Under the pieces are notes generated by a model. The model did no database searches. It saw only the letters and a program-made list of their open reading frames with translations, and was not told the DNA's origin. Made by a program: the position numbers and the translations under genes. 64,000 nt of DNA from positions 12,922,863-12,986,862 of the forward strand of contig CM057135.1 of the NCBI GenBank assembly GCA_029964075.1. Reading direction: 5' to 3'. Numbering within the stretch: the first letter of the stretch is position 1; every line of letters begins with the position of its first letter. The DNA comes from Patiria pectinifera (lineage: Eukaryota > Echinodermata > Asteroidea > Valvatida > Asterinidae). Shown piece by piece: positions 12,277 to 23,806 of the stretch.

Positions 12277-12984
12277 AAACTTGTCCATAGTGTTTTGGAG
12301 AGATTAGAAAGTTGAGTCCTCTAAACTAGCGAGGAGGCACATTACCCTCATTGTTTGGTAATCCTGTAAATGAATGGATAATGATTTTTTTAAGGAGCTT
12401 ATAGGCCTGCATTTTTTAAATTTCTGAAAACCGATCTAACAGATATTCATGTTTAGGACATCAGTAAATGACATTTAGGGACAGGCTCTATGTGTCGTTC
12501 TATTTGTTCAAGCATTTTTTCAAAAACTGTACAAACTTGATTACTGGAACACCAAAATTTTCCAATCTATCCATTAAGATGGCTAGTCAGAATCTGACAT
12601 TGCACATCAGAATGTGTTTTTCTTTTTGCTGCCACTGGCGTAATATGACGTCAAGGGGCTTTCTGCCAGTGACATCTCTTAGTGTAGGCTTCCTTGTGAG
12701 ATATATTTTCTGGTGGCACACATACTAAACTAGATTAAAAAGAAGAAGAAAAAACAAATCATACACTACTATGGTTTGTAGGATATCACTTCAATTTTAG
12801 TCAATGTTTTTCGTCGAAGGAATGAGTTGGATTCAATTTATCAAAATGCTTTGAGGGATTTCAAAGATGAGCATGCAGTGTATGCATGGTAACAGATTAC
12901 ATGAATTTACAAAGCATGTTACCAACTGTTTTGGTGCTTTCCATGCCATAACGTTAATTTAATATTTAAAAAGGTATTACTAAC

Positions 12985-13077
12985 CTCCTTCACAATTAGA
13001 GCACACGACTCTTTCCATACTCTCGTCTTGTCGTCTCTCTCAGTCATCTGAAGTAAACGCCGTCTGCAGATATCGAG
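12985..13077 (-). CDS. Short exon of ParB/methyltransferase-like gene
   Basis: Exactly 31 codons between acceptor ATCGCACAG and donor GTTAGT. The product runs from LDICRRRLLQMTERD to ALIVKE. It is phase 0 at both ends, and the reading frame is compatible with the neighbouring exon. Confidence 0.6.
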
Positions 13078-13117
13078 CTGTGCGATGCAGATTGTTTGAA
13101 AGAAAGGTCGAAATAAA

Positions 13118-13488
13118 CTTTGGTCTCCTGACCCCACTTGAGATAAAACGGGGCAATTGTATAGACTTGGAGAAATTTTAAGGTCAGAGAATCAGTCTAG
13201 CAGGCTTGTAAACTTTCACAGGTGTGTAATAAATTGCAAAGAAAATGCAGATTAAGTAAATACCAACATTAACGAGCACTTTAAAAGAATTGTTTTCTCT
13301 AACACTGGTCGGCCGATCACCGTTGGAAAAATACTATTTCTTAATGTCTACACACCAGGAGCCACGATTTTTCAGGATGCTTTACTGTCATTCTATAGCT
13401 TTAGACTGCCATTGCCATTGCATAATCCAGTAAGGTATTTCGAGTAAATTGGGTTATTTCCTTGTTTGATGTTTTCAAATGTTGTATC
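13118..13488 (+). repeat. Dispersed repeat, copy B
   Basis: Matches 1018-1379 along its whole length. The central palindrome seen in copy A is mutated here. It lies in the intron immediately upstream (minus sense) of the short exon at 13077. Confidence 0.7.
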
Positions 13489-13534
13489 TTCCCTCCGTTA
13501 AGTTAATGTACGTGTTGTTTTTTTTTTTACTTAC

Positions 13535-13722
13535 TTTCTCTCTGAAAGTGACATCATGCTGATGCCGAGCGATATGGTTGTGTTCCTAACTGTTGGGCCA
13601 ACATATACGATGCATCTCCTCGTGTTGAAGAACGGGTTCACCCCAGTTTGCTCCCTTGACAGCTCCAGCGCTGCCATATATTGGTGCTGGCCACCGATGA
13701 CGGTATATTTGTAGGCATTTAG
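13535..13722 (-). CDS. Exon with ParB-like GGQHQ motif
   Basis: Acceptor TTTTTTTTTGTTTCAG before 13722 and donor GTAAGT after 13535. It encodes YKYTVIGGQHQYMAALEL, which matches the second conserved block of ParB/sulfiredoxin-fold nuclease domains (GGxHR followed by an Ala/Glu-rich helix). The expected Arg after His is Gln. Together with the preceding exon this makes a ParB-like N-terminal domain. Such domains are widespread in plasmid and phage proteins, often next to DNA methyltransferases. Confidence 0.65.
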
Positions 13723-14052
13723 CTGAAACAAAAAAAAATACACTTGAGCACTTGTACTACACATGTTAAATACCACAAAAACGTCAAATGTTATCCAATG
13801 ATATCATATCAATTTGCCATGTTTTATTTTAAAATGTTTGGTTGTTTTGGGTTTTTTTGCTTTTTGAAAAAAAATGATGACTAAATAGTGGGAAATCAAA
13901 CAGTCAAAATCATTTCATCCTGTGAGAGGCCAGCATCAAAACTAATTGCTTTGAACGCTTGTCAATGCTTGGCATTCGCATAAACAAAATAAGGATGACC
14001 TAAATTCAAAAGAGGTTTGCCGGCAAAACGATAATTAAAAGATAGTACATAC

Positions 14053-14228
14053 CTTTTTAGGATCGAAGTTCCGTCGGTCCACATTGTTGGCAACCACGTA
14101 CAACCTTTGGTACGATGGATCCGGATTTAGGTTCATTGTTTGCACAAGACTCTTTACAAAGGAAGGGTCGATCCCTCTGGCCTGCTCACCAAGTTCCAGG
14201 TTAGTGATGTTGATGTACACATCAACAG
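14053..14228 (-). CDS. Exon with ParB-like first block
   Basis: Acceptor TTTACAG before 14228 and donor GTATGT after 14053. The product (YINITNLELG, then RGIDPSFVKSLVQTM, then LYVVANN) fits the first half of a ParB-type domain: short strands, then a helix with the 'I-x-S-F/V-x-x-L' pattern. No earlier exon was found. A GA microsatellite starts 18 bases into the upstream intron, followed by a LINE fragment. Confidence 0.6.
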
Positions 14229-14243
14229 CTGTAAACGGAAGCG

Positions 14244-14246
<3 letters not shown>

Positions 14247-14291
<45 letters not shown>
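14247..14291. repeat. GA/TC microsatellite
   Basis: An uninterrupted (GA)n run. In minus-strand sense it directly follows the 3' end of the LINE fragment at 14292-15575. Confidence 0.95.
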
Positions 14292-14294
<3 letters not shown>

Positions 14295-15575
14295 TTTTGA
14301 CTTTTGAAATGAAAACTTTATTTCAATTGAAAACATATCTAAAAAAACTATATACAAAGCAACTAAAACAATTACAAATAAAATATTAGTATACTAAAGT
14401 TAATAATAAACAGTAACAACATTATCAAAAACACAATTATTTTTAAGACGAACAATTATCTTTGTAAAGTAAACACGAAACAAGATTTCAAAACTAAAAG
14501 AAAAAATCATTATTATTAAGGAAACAGGCAAGAAAATCGGGAAAAACCAAGCAACCGGCGAGCAGAGCAAACAACAGGTCGAAACACAAGCCCAAGCGAA
14601 GCGCTGGCACCACGTGACGCCGCCGCGGCACACCTATTGGCTGTGTACTACTGCCAAACCGGCAAACCGCGGCGACGAAACACAATCACCAGCACCCCGC
14701 CCGAGCCCGCACACCAACCCCGCCACTCCGCCCGCCGGCCACTCAATCTCTCCCGTCTTCTTGTAAACAATAGCTATTAAAGACAATCAAAAAACAAAAC
14801 AGAAAATTCTTTAGAAGTAATTTAGTTGGAAGGTGGGATCAACAAAAACAAATTGTAAAAAAAATATACGAACAATCAAGACAGAAATTAATGTACAGAA
14901 AAAGATCATTATATCCGGGTTGAGGTGATGAAGAACAGGGAGAGAAGGCAGGAAGTTATGAAGAAGTCGAAACTGGACGTCGCCTTCTTTCTTGGAAGTG
15001 GGAAGCTTGTAGATTTGAGTCCAGGGGATGGAGAAAGAAGAGTTCTTGAAGAAACCGATGCGGTGCCAGTGGGTGATTGTAGTGGGAGGGTGGCAGTTGA
15101 CGGAAACGTTGAAGATATCGTAAAGGGTCTTGGAGGATAGCGAGAGTCCGTTGAGGTCGGGAGCGTTGAAGAAGGGGATCGGATTATCCGGAAAGCAGGG
15201 GACGGTGCGGAGAGGAGTCGGAGGAGTTAGCAGACCACAGGAGCCGATGAGAGACGGAAAAGACGAGCGGAGGGCGAGACGCAGGCGGCGAAGCAATCTG
15301 TCGATGAGACGGAGGGAGGGACGATGGAAACTGGACGGGGCGAAGGGCAGATCTTCGGCTTCCAGCCAGCGACCGGTGGAGGGATGAAGAAGATGACGGA
15401 CGATCCTGATCCCGCACGAGAGGAGTCGAGAACAGGTGTTCCCATCGTCAGCCGCGTGTTCGAGGAGAGTGCTATTGATAGGTATGTTGATAACATGACT
15501 GATCTGATCCGACGGTATTTCGATTCGAGCTCCGGATGCCTTCCAAGCACGCAGAAGCTCGAACGTTGTACGTAT
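14292..15575 (-). mobile_element. Tx1-type LINE, 3' fragment of ORF2
   Basis: A minus-strand ORF (about 15575-14900) encodes the region after the reverse transcriptase of Tx1/L1-type LINEs, with the diagnostic block IPWTQIYKLPTSKKEGDVQFRLLHNFLP followed by LNPDI. It is not closely similar to the LINE at 25-33 kb. Both flanks are pyrimidine microsatellites (14247-14291 and 15576-15615), which matches microsatellite-targeted Tx1 elements. The ORF ends early and the rest is 3' untranslated sequence. Confidence 0.7.
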
Positions 15576-15580
15576 GAAAG

Positions 15581-15614
<34 letters not shown>

Positions 15615-15615
15615 G
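15576..15615. repeat. GAAA/GA microsatellite
   Basis: (GAAA)n then (GA)n. In minus sense this TTTC/TC tract is the 5' flank of the LINE fragment. The Gmr1-like gag frame starts just beyond it. Confidence 0.9.
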
Positions 15616-16870
15616 AGGTAAAACCCACAGTAACTACAAACACCAAGGCAAAGATGCCTAAACTCCCTAGTTTTCATGATGACAAAGATGACCTTGATTC
15701 ATACAAGCAAAGGTTTGAGCGCTATGCAACCAGTCAGAAATGGCCACCTGAGACTTGGGCCATTAACCTATGTGCACTCCTCACAGGTAAGGCTTTGTAT
15801 GTATCTACCAGAATCCCAAAAGATCTTGTGAACGATTATGATACACTCAAGAAAGCATTGTTCAAGCAGTATAACTAAACCGTGTAAAGCTCCGTACAGC
15901 CAAACCAGATGAGGAGGAAAGCCCGACACAATTTGCAGTCCGTTTAGAGAATGATTTTCACAGGTCGACTTAGCAAAGATTGCAGGGACTTGTACTGGAT
16001 TGAAGAGTTTGATTTTAAGAGAACAGTTCATTAGTAGTTGTAGCCCAGAATTATCTATCTTTCTGAAAGAGCGTTTACCCACAGATTTGGACAAGATGGC
16101 CAAGTTAGCTGAACAGTTCATTGAGGCCCGTGGAACAACATTCGGCCAGTTTACTCACCACATCAAGAAGCAACCAACCACAACGAGCTTCAAGAAACCC
16201 GAGTCGTCGAAGCCTTCCACAGCCCAGAGTCGTTTAACCACTTTTGTGCCGATGCAAGAGAGCATTTGCTTCGTCTGCAAGAAGAAGGGGCATCTCGCCA
16301 AAGATTGTCGTTTCCGAGGAACCCCGATGAGAGCGTCGAGTATGTTGGTCGATGACGGTAACAACAGTGCACAACCTAGAGTTAGTCAGTCTGATGGTGC
16401 CATAGGATAGCATGGTGAGTCAACAAATAAGCATGACTGTAATTGTTCCGATTGTCCTAGAGGCAGGGAAACCGTTGCCTTTATGGTTTCACATAAACTC
16501 CCCTCTTTGATTGTTGCAGAGAAGACAATCATGTTACCCTCAGATGCGGACATCAACTGCCCATCATGAGTGCTGCCTGCCGAGAGCGTTTCACGGGAAT
16601 GCCAGTGAAAGAAGGACAGATTGGTACCCAGAAAGTGTCCGTGCTCAGAGACAGCGGCTGCAGTAGTGTTGTGGTGCGACAGAGCCTTGTCACCAATGAT
16701 CAGTTGACAGGTGAGTAGTTCTGATAGATGGGACAATCAGAAAGTCACCCGTGGCTAAGATCTCTATTGACACCCCATTCTACCGTGGTCAAGTTGAGGC
16801 AATTTTTATGAAGAACCCTGTGTATGATGTTATTTTGGGTAACATCTTAGGAGTTCGGGATCCGAGAGAT
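15616..16870 (+). pseudogene. Gmr1-like LTR element, gag-protease half
   Basis: Gag: 15654 onward (MPKLPSFHDDKDDLDSYKQ, then WAINLCALLTGKAL), interrupted by stops near 15880, and resuming at 16000-16410 with a CCHC knuckle CFVCKKKGHLAKDC. Protease: a DSGCSSVVVR active-site block near 16650 and YDVILGNILG just before the MITE at 16871. Stops and frameshifts separate these pieces, so it is dead. In most Ty3/gypsy elements protease is followed by reverse transcriptase. In the continuation at 33443 the next domain is integrase, the order known for Gmr1-type elements. No LTR was recognised, and the gag N-terminus stops at a microsatellite. Confidence 0.75.
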
Positions 16871-17260
16871 CAGGTGCGGTTCTAGAACCAATATTTTGGG
16901 GGGCTAGCACGGTGGATCCAGAATTTTTCCAGGGAGGCGTTCTGAAATGTTGACCGGTTATTTTTTCCAGACACTTAGGCCTCCGAAAATCAATAGGGGG
17001 AGGGGGGGGGGGGGGGCCTCATGCCATATTTTCAATGGGGAGCGCCAATAAAATCCTAAAATCATTCACACTATATTAACTAATGCACCCTTGTCACGGC
17101 TATTTCTTCTTTAGGGGGAGACCGTTCGCATGTACATCACAATCCTTCTTTTTGCTAATGCATTTTTTTTTTTACGGAATTTATTTTGGGGGGGCTAGAC
17201 AAAATTTTGGGGGGCTACAGCCCCCCCCCTAGCCCCCCCCCCCCCGTAGAACCGCGCCTG
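16871..17260 (+). mobile_element. CAGGCGCGG MITE, copy 1
   Basis: 390 bp with inverted ends CAGGTGCGGTTCTA and TAGAACCGCGCCTG and several long G or C runs. It is nearly identical to 33059-33442 in the same orientation, differing by a few substitutions and run lengths. Ends of this type suggest a non-autonomous hAT-class element. Its two flanks do not share a target duplication with each other. The left flank pairs with the right flank of copy 2 (CGAGAGAT against CCACAGAT). Confidence 0.85.
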
Positions 17261-18365
17261 CTTTTTTCCCTTTTGGTTTTACCTGTTCGTGCTCCATTGG
17301 CGAGTCGCTGGAGCCGAAGAGATCCGCAGCAGAAGGAGCGGGTTTTTTGATGGCAGGAGCGTCCGGCGGTGATCGGGCCCGTTTTGCAGAACCCTTTCTC
17401 TTCCGAACGACTCGAAACCCGTCGTCCTGGGCAGGGGCTACCACTTGTCTACAGATGTTCCTGTCACATACAAGGGAGGGTGGACCATTTGTGCCCTTAC
17501 AGAGGGCACACTCTAGAACTCTGAAAGATTCAGGAAGAAGAGAACCTTTGCATGAATAACATACAATACTAGGGTGAAAAGGCCCGGACATTTTTTTGCA
17601 CTTGGGACATTCTTTGGCGGGAAGTTCTTGATCATCAGCCGAACCCTCGCTAAGCTGCTCCCCTGCTGGCTGTGGTGGAGGAGGAGGAGGAGGTGGAGCC
17701 GTGGTTGATTTACTCCATGCCTTCTCCGGTTGAACTTTTCTGGCGAAGGATTTGTGGCAGGCCCGAAAGCCATGCCCCTCCTCCCCGCAGATGGTGCATT
17801 TTGTACTATTTGGGCATTCATTTGCCACATGGCCGACCTGCAAGCATTTAAAACACTTTACGTTGTTGCATTCCCGGGCATAATGCCCTTGTTGGCCACA
17901 ACGGGCACAAGTTCGGACTTGCCCGGGATATGATATCCAGGCATTACGATCCCCTATCCTAATTACTGTCGGAATGGCAGAGGTCACCTTCATCCGGTAC
18001 TGCCTGGTACCGTTAAATACAGTGGGGTTATCCCCATACGTAGTGAATCTCCCTGCTAGAACTTGACCAAACTTGCCTAAGATATTTCTGACAATGCTAT
18101 CATGGATGGCCATACTTACATAGTGAACGGTGACAATGACAATGTCGTTAAACTTGGTGACAGTGCACCCATCTATGCCGGCTACTTTAGGATAAAATTC
18201 CTTACATACCTGAGCACTCTTAAACACTACTTCGAATTTATTCCCTTGCAAGGGCTGCACCGCCGACAAGTGTCGAGCTGCCTCAATGCCGATACCTCTG
18301 AACTTGTCGAACACTGACTTCGGTGTCGTTTCCACATCGAACATAACCTCCAAGGCCTCGGGCAT
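17261..18365 (-). pseudogene. U2-targeted Tx1-type LINE, ORF1 5' part
   Basis: Open minus-strand frame from ATG at 18365. Residues 1-150 form the N-terminal ORF1 domain. Then come three CCHC zinc knuckles (CARCGQQGHYAREC, CFKCLQVGHVANEC, CTICGEEGHGFRAC) and two further Cys-rich pairs (CPKCKKM and CALCKG). The ORF1 product binds element RNA for reverse transcription at the target. The real frame is cut by the MITE at 17260; the last few codons called in the raw frame come from the MITE. It continues in phase at 33058 on the other side of MITE copy 2, where the serine-rich part begins. Confidence 0.8.
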
Positions 18366-19072
18366 CGGCCATGGTGATCTAAATACTCTCTTCTAATGGT
18401 AATATCAAAAACAGAGAATTATATAAGGCGTCAGTCACAGCTGCTGACTGACGAAAGAAGTAACAAAAGTAATAAGGTCCCAGGCTATCTGCACGGGAAA
18501 AGGGCGTTAAGAATATACAACGGGAATAAGGGGCGTAGCTACTCGCTACTACTACAGAAGATTTACCCAAATAAAATGCTCCCTGAGCTACCTGCTCAGG
18601 AAAGAAGTAAAGGGATTAATATACAGTAGGGGCTACAGGAAATATATATATATATCTGAGCAACTTGCTCAGAAGGGATGGAAATATACAAAGAGGGAAA
18701 GCCTATACTACGGTCAATAAACAAAATGGCCTACAAACTGCTAGGAAATACACGGGGCTACGCACTGCCACAGCCCCACGTAAAGCTAAGGTATGGGAGC
18801 CGCACGCTGCTACGGCTCCGAACAAAAGACTACAACAAAAGAGAACTGCAACAAAAGAAGGTGCTGTCGTGTGGCGTACTCCGCACACCCGAGGCAGCAA
18901 AAATTGGAACTAAAAACCCTTCAAATGTCTCTCAAAATGCAAAATATGAAGAAATAAAGATGACTACAATAATCTATGTGCACTTATCTAACTGCTGGTG
19001 TAGGTTTGGTCTCAGGTGGGACCTCCACTCTCCAGTTTTTGATGAAAGATCACGGAGCCGAAAAAACGCGTT
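18366..19072 (-). other. LINE 5' untranslated region
   Basis: About 707 bases between the U2 flank and the ORF1 start. There are no convincing genes, only overlapping small frames. The upstream border is set by the end of the U2 target duplication at 19073. Confidence 0.7.
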
Positions 19073-19126
19073 CTGAAAGAACAGATACTACACATGATCT
19101 TAGCCAAAAGGCGAAGAAGAAGCGAT
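19073..19126 (-). ncRNA. U2 snRNA, 5' part (interrupted)
   Basis: The minus strand begins ATCGCTTCT and carries GCCTTTTGGCTAAGATCA and the branch-point recognition element GTAGTA (19086-19091), the 5' domain of U2 snRNA. Homology stops at TTCTTTCAG, where the LINE begins. The final 17 bases (19073-19089) repeat the start of the 3' part at 24823. 5' plus 3' parts less the duplication give about 190 nt, the usual U2 length. Confidence 0.85.
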
Positions 19127-19619
19127 AACGATTAATATTAAAACAATAGCGCGGAAAGGGATTATTCGCCTGGAAATACTGTTGGCCATTGTTCTTCTTA
19201 TTATTAATTTTTGGTTTTTTTTGTTTCCTGGTGTGACCAAAAAAAAAGACTCCTGCGCGTCCACCCGCAACTCAACGAAACCCGTGGAGAGAGAGATGAG
19301 CAAGAAATCTCCGGCTTTCTCAGATTAACAGAGACATATACATTCTTAAAAATAATTCTATAATGCATTTTCATACACCTCGATCATATTTCACCAAAAA
19401 TCTTGTTGAAAAAATTAATCCAGACAAAAAATGGGATCAATGCATCAGTGAGCGAGAGCGTCGGCACTAAATGCCGTACGTACGATGTACCGGGACAAGC
19501 ATATCATAGATGGCGCCCTTCAACACTCCCGGTATCGCGCCTCGGCGTTTCCCATCTGGGTATTTCTCAGGCCCTGCCAATGGGTCCCACATTGGGGGCG
19601 GGGAAATACCTCAGTTTGT
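19127..19619. promoter_or_regulatory. U2 upstream region
   Basis: This region should hold the snRNA proximal element about 55 bases upstream (minus sense), but I cannot assign it with confidence. No ORF is credible. Confidence 0.3.
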
Positions 19620-19702
19620 CAGTAAGCTCCGTGGCCGAGTGGTAAGAAAGCACATGTAGAAAGCAATAGACCGTGGGTTCGAGTCCCAGCCTGCCGCTTT
19701 CC
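19620..19702 (+). tRNA. tRNA-like pseudogene
   Basis: Both Pol III internal promoter boxes are present, TGGCCGAGTGG (A box) and GGTTCGAGTCC (B box), with the spacing of a class II (Ser/Leu-like) tRNA. The acceptor stem does not pair and the anticodon arm is not clear. It is therefore a tRNA pseudogene or SINE head, similar in its T-arm to the segment near 9670. Confidence 0.4.
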
Positions 19703-20233
19703 TTTAATTGCTTGGTTATTGGTTTGTTTTTTTTTCCCCTTACTTATTTCCCCTTTTTGTAATAATTACTATCTTATTTCATTGATTTATTGTTTATTTC
19801 GTCATGAAGTTATAAAAAGAAAATTCGAAAGAAAAGAAAACAATCGTCATACCGTTTTCATTTGCACTTATAATACTTATGTATCAATATCAATGCGGTC
19901 CCGCGGGGGAGTTAATTGAAGAGAGAAAGAAAGAAAATAAACGGGAAACAAATGTCAACGCACCATTATTTGGCCATTTTTGTAACGTTTGGTGAATAAG
20001 TCATTCACAAACACCATGAGGCAACATTTAAGACAATACATATACATGCATGTATGGCTAATGTACTCGGCCGGCCGGGCACATACGCAGTGCGTAAAAT
20101 TTTGCATAATGCTCAAGTTAAAGACACAGTGGGAATTCTATCTGGAACAGTGTTCTATTGTTAATAGACAAATAAGAGAAATTTATTTCGGCTATGAGTG
20201 AAGGGAGAGGTGGAGTTAGACAGGCAGCAACAA

Positions 20234-20272
20234 ATCTCTTTTTTGAAGGTTGTGGTGGCTCCGAAAAGAGCC
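20234..20272 (-). terminator. Histone 3' stem-loop and downstream element (H2A)
   Basis: In minus sense GGCTCTTTTCGGAGCC (20257-20272) is the histone mRNA stem-loop with one stem variation. It is followed by a CAAAAAAGAGAT-type purine-rich element for U7 snRNP (about 20234-20246). It lies 36 bases past the H2A stop. Confidence 0.9.
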
Positions 20273-20307
20273 TTTTGGGTTTGTGGATGCAAAGTAAGTT
20301 CTTTTCT

Positions 20308-20685
20308 TTACTTTGACACTTTGGCGGTCTTCTTGGGTAGAAGAACTTGCTGGATGTTGGGAAGGACACCACCCTGCGCGATGGTAACTCCGCTCATCAA
20401 CTTGTTCAACTCCTCGTCGTTGCGTATAGCAAGCTGCAGGTGGCGGGGATTAATTCTCGTCTTCTTGTTGTCTCGTGCAGCGTTTCCGGCCAGTTCCAAG
20501 ATCTCCGCGGTAAGGTACTCCATTACTGCCGCAAGGTAGACCGGTGCAACGGCACCAACACGCTGGGCGTAGTTACCCTTGCGCAGAAATCTGTGAACAC
20601 GACCCACGGGGAACTGGAGTCCCGCCCTGGAGGACCTGCTCTTGGCCTTGCTTCTTGCTTTGCCGCTCTTTCCTCGTCCAGTCAT
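20308..20685 (-). CDS. Histone H2A, divergent
   Basis: 125 codons. The start is set at MTGRGKSGK (ATG at 20685), because the longer frame upstream runs through the leader. The histone fold, the acidic-patch residues (E in MEYL, AEIL, LELAG; DEE in RNDEELN) and a lysine-rich tail are present. H2A pairs with H2B in the nucleosome. Several normally near-invariant positions differ: GAVAPVY (usual GAGAPVY), RINPRH (usual RIIPRH), LMSGVT (usual LLSGVT), NIQQVLL (usual NIQAVLL). The frame is intact and the 3' stem-loop present, but relaxed selection is suggested. Confidence 0.9.
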   Translation of the reverse strand: MTGRGKSGKARSKAKSRSSRAGLQFPVGRVHRFLRKGNYAQRVGAVAPVYLAAVMEYLTAEILELAGNAARDNKKTRINPRHLQLAIRNDEELNKLMSGVTIAQGGVLPNIQQVLLPKKTAKVSK

Positions 20686-20766
20686 CTTGACAGTATAGTG
20701 ACAGAAGATGAATGTACTCTGCAGTAAAGGTGGTGTGTGAATGAACCCACATGGAAAACACGACAC

Positions 20767-20793
20767 TAGTTATAGCGTTCTGGTGGATTGGCT
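20767..20793 (-). promoter_or_regulatory. H2A promoter (TATA and CCAAT)
   Basis: Minus-sense GCTATAACTA (20767-20776) lies about 85 bases upstream of the ATG, with AGCCAATC (20786-20793) just beyond. This is the usual histone promoter layout. Confidence 0.6.
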
Positions 20794-21432
20794 GAAGCGT
20801 GCCAAGTAGCCAATCACGCGACACGGGCGTGCCCGTCGCACGGTTGGGTGCACCGCATCCAGTTTGGACGCGGGGGACAAGGGGGAACAATTACAACTGT
20901 GTCATCGTAATTCGAAGTAATGCAATCACCAGATAAAACACAGAAACATGCAACATTCTTACCTCCATTTTTAGACGTTTTATTTTTATTCCGCCGAAGA
21001 AGTCCCATGATCTTTCGACCAGCCTCCGCACAATGGCAGTGATTCGTTGCTCTCACGCGGCGGTTAAAACTGGCCTTGGTTTCTTGCTAGATAATTATAA
21101 CATGTATGTCATCCCACAGACGAAATCCTAATTTATTTTAATGGTAACCCACTCAACAGAATGCAGGCACTCGCCCGGAGATTGAAAAGAAATGACCAAT
21201 TGACAAAGGCTGTGGCATAAATTAAATTATGTGTTTACAAAGACGACAAGACTCAGGGATTAACTTTAATCGTATTACCTCCCCTCGCCCCATGAGGGGT
21301 AAAAGAATATATTTAAAAAAGAGTGAAAGGGACACAACAGAATAAAAAAAAAAAGTTTAGTTGTAAAACCTAAGAAATGGGCTGATCGGGCGAACTGAGC
21401 TGACTGGCAAATCTCTTTTTGGAAACTGTGTT

Positions 21433-21448
21433 GGCTCCGAAAAGAGCC
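21433..21448 (-). terminator. Histone 3' stem-loop (H2B)
   Basis: Minus-sense GGCTCTTTTCGGAGCC, 26 bases after the H2B stop, with an AAAAAGAGAT purine element at about 21411-21424. Confidence 0.9.
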
Positions 21449-21474
21449 GTTTGGTTTTGAAGCCTTCAAAATTT

Positions 21475-21843
21475 CTATTTTGAAGACGTGTACTTGGTGA
21501 CGGCCTTGGTGCCTTCGCTGACTGCATGTTTAGCAAGCTCCCCGGGAAGAAGTAGGCGTACTGCTGTCTGCACTTCGCGGCTTGTGATGGTGGACTTCTT
21601 GTTGTAGAGAGCGAGGCGAGAAGATTCGCTGGCGATGCACTCAAACACGTCGTTGACAAAGCTGTTCATGATGCTCATTGCCTTGCTCGAGATTCCGGTG
21701 TCGGGGTGCACTTGTTTCATCACTTTGTAGATGTAGATGCCGTAGCTCTCCTTGCGACGCCGGTGCCTCTTTTTGTTTGCGCTAACCGGACCCTCAGTGT
21801 TTCCGGCCTTCTTCTGACCTTTTCCGCTAACTTTGGGAGCCAT
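21475..21843 (-). CDS. Histone H2B, divergent
   Basis: 122 codons from [12 protein letters not shown] to the canonical end VTKYTSSK. The basic tail and [14 protein letters not shown] helix are typical. Near-invariant positions are changed in helix 2 and loop 2: [20 protein letters not shown], where the usual form has R, G, A and H at the changed sites. The frame is intact. It lies between H2A and H3, all on the minus strand. Confidence 0.9.
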   Translation of the reverse strand: MAPKVSGKGQKKAGNTEGPVSANKKRHRRRKESYGIYIYKVMKQVHPDTGISSKAMSIMNSFVNDVFECIASESSRLALYNKKSTITSREVQTAVRLLLPGELAKHAVSEGTKAVTKYTSSK

Positions 21844-21906
21844 ATTGGAGGACTTGGAATGTATCGGATCGTGCGATCGAATGAAAGACCAGCACGCCTT
21901 GGCCGG

Positions 21907-21915
21907 CTTTTATTG
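21907..21915 (-). promoter_or_regulatory. H2B TATA-like box
   Basis: Minus-sense CAATAAAAG about 65 bases upstream of the H2B ATG. Confidence 0.5.
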
Positions 21916-22551
21916 TGCACAGCTTGGATTCTGACCACCCATGCATCGTCCACTTTCCCGCCAGTGACCGCTTACCCATGCGTGAAGAAAGCGGTATGCG
22001 TCGGTATGCGTGCATAGTTATACAATGCACGCACGGCACAAACTCGGCTAGGGTACCCCCCCCCTCCCCGGCAAGGGTATTTTTAGCCTTTTTCTCAGAC
22101 TGACACGTGTATAAGTGTCCTTCTTAAATATTATTGTCTACTGAATTTCTGGGGGAAAAAAAAATCATCTCCAGCGGAGGGCGAATTAATATGTCGTAGT
22201 GTACCAACAGAGCACCAATACTTCTTTAAATGTTGTTTCCCCCTTATGCACCATCCATTTATAATGAATCATACAATGTAACGCAAAACCGACGAAAATA
22301 AGAGAACGAGTACCTGTACATGTCAATGGTAAAACATATAGGAAATATATATCATTATTACCATGCCAATAACAATTCAATTTTGCCCGTAACACGTTTC
22401 GGATGAGGCATACGTATAGAACCCAAAAAGTGGAATGTATTTGGACAGAATATCAACAATAATAATTTGAAGAAAAAAAATCAACGGTCCTTTATTCTTT
22501 ATTTGAAGGAAAACTCAAGGATTGGACTTAATCTCTCTTTGAAGAAGTAGT

Positions 22552-22567
22552 GGCTCTGAAAAGAGCC
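22552..22567 (-). terminator. Histone 3' stem-loop (H3)
   Basis: Minus-sense GGCTCTTTTCAGAGCC, the exact metazoan consensus stem-loop. A CTTCAAAGAGAGAT element lies beyond at 22531-22544. Confidence 0.95.
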
Positions 22568-22601
22568 GTTAGTTTTATTTCTTTTTGCGCACACAACGTG
22601 C

Positions 22602-23003
<402 letters not shown>

Positions 23004-23806
23004 GGTCAAGGGTATGGTTTGATGAACGGTAATCACAACTGAGTGCAGATTGAGCGAACGGACCCCGCCTCTTAAGGCCGGCGCATAGCATCCTAGGTTG
23101 GAAGCCTAACAATGGGCTGTCTTCCGATTGGGTGCTTCGGGGGCCAAGCGGAGACGCTTCAGCGATCACGATTTCCGTACGTTGAAAAAGTATGGACGTT
23201 AAATTTCAATCGAAAATGCTGCTTTTCCGAGCCTATAGTATTATGAGCCTTCGGCAACAGAATCCATTTGGGATCGTTGTGACTTCAATATTTCCCCCAC
23301 CCCCTACTTGGGATTAATTGAACCCCAATAAACACCCCCTCCCCCACCCCCAAAAAAAGAACAGAAAAAGAGAACGAGTGACAAACATATATACGGATTT
23401 CCCTGGCTGCTGTTTATGTTTGTTTTGTAATAAAGACAATAATCACACACACCCATTCGCGAACAAAATGTCACGGATCCCTCTATACGTTCCCCGCTAT
23501 ATCCTGAGACGAGCACCCAGTAGTTATGACTTAATCGACTTTGAAAAAAATGGAGACCAGACATGTTTTACATGGCAACCATAAACACCTACTTGACTCG
23601 TACTTTACAAACATACTAAGGTAGGGCCCAATAAAAAAATAAAAATAATACAATCCTGAAAAGGGTGATCCGAAAGAAAAGGGGGAATAAAGTGAAAGAG
23701 AAATGAGTGGAAATAGGGAGGGGAAAAGCAACACTAAGAACACACATGACAAGGACAAGTGAAATCAAGTAAAATCAAGATCCAATCTCTTTTTTGAAAT
23801 AGTGGT

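Noticed and set aside
17229-17260. Native C-terminus of the LINE ORF1 frame ending in Gly repeats
   Set aside because: Those codons come from the MITE; the true continuation is at 33058.
18396-19076. Plus-strand ORFs of 77-132 aa in the LINE 5' region
   Set aside because: Overlapping frames with no family signal; the region is the untranslated leader of the minus-strand LINE.
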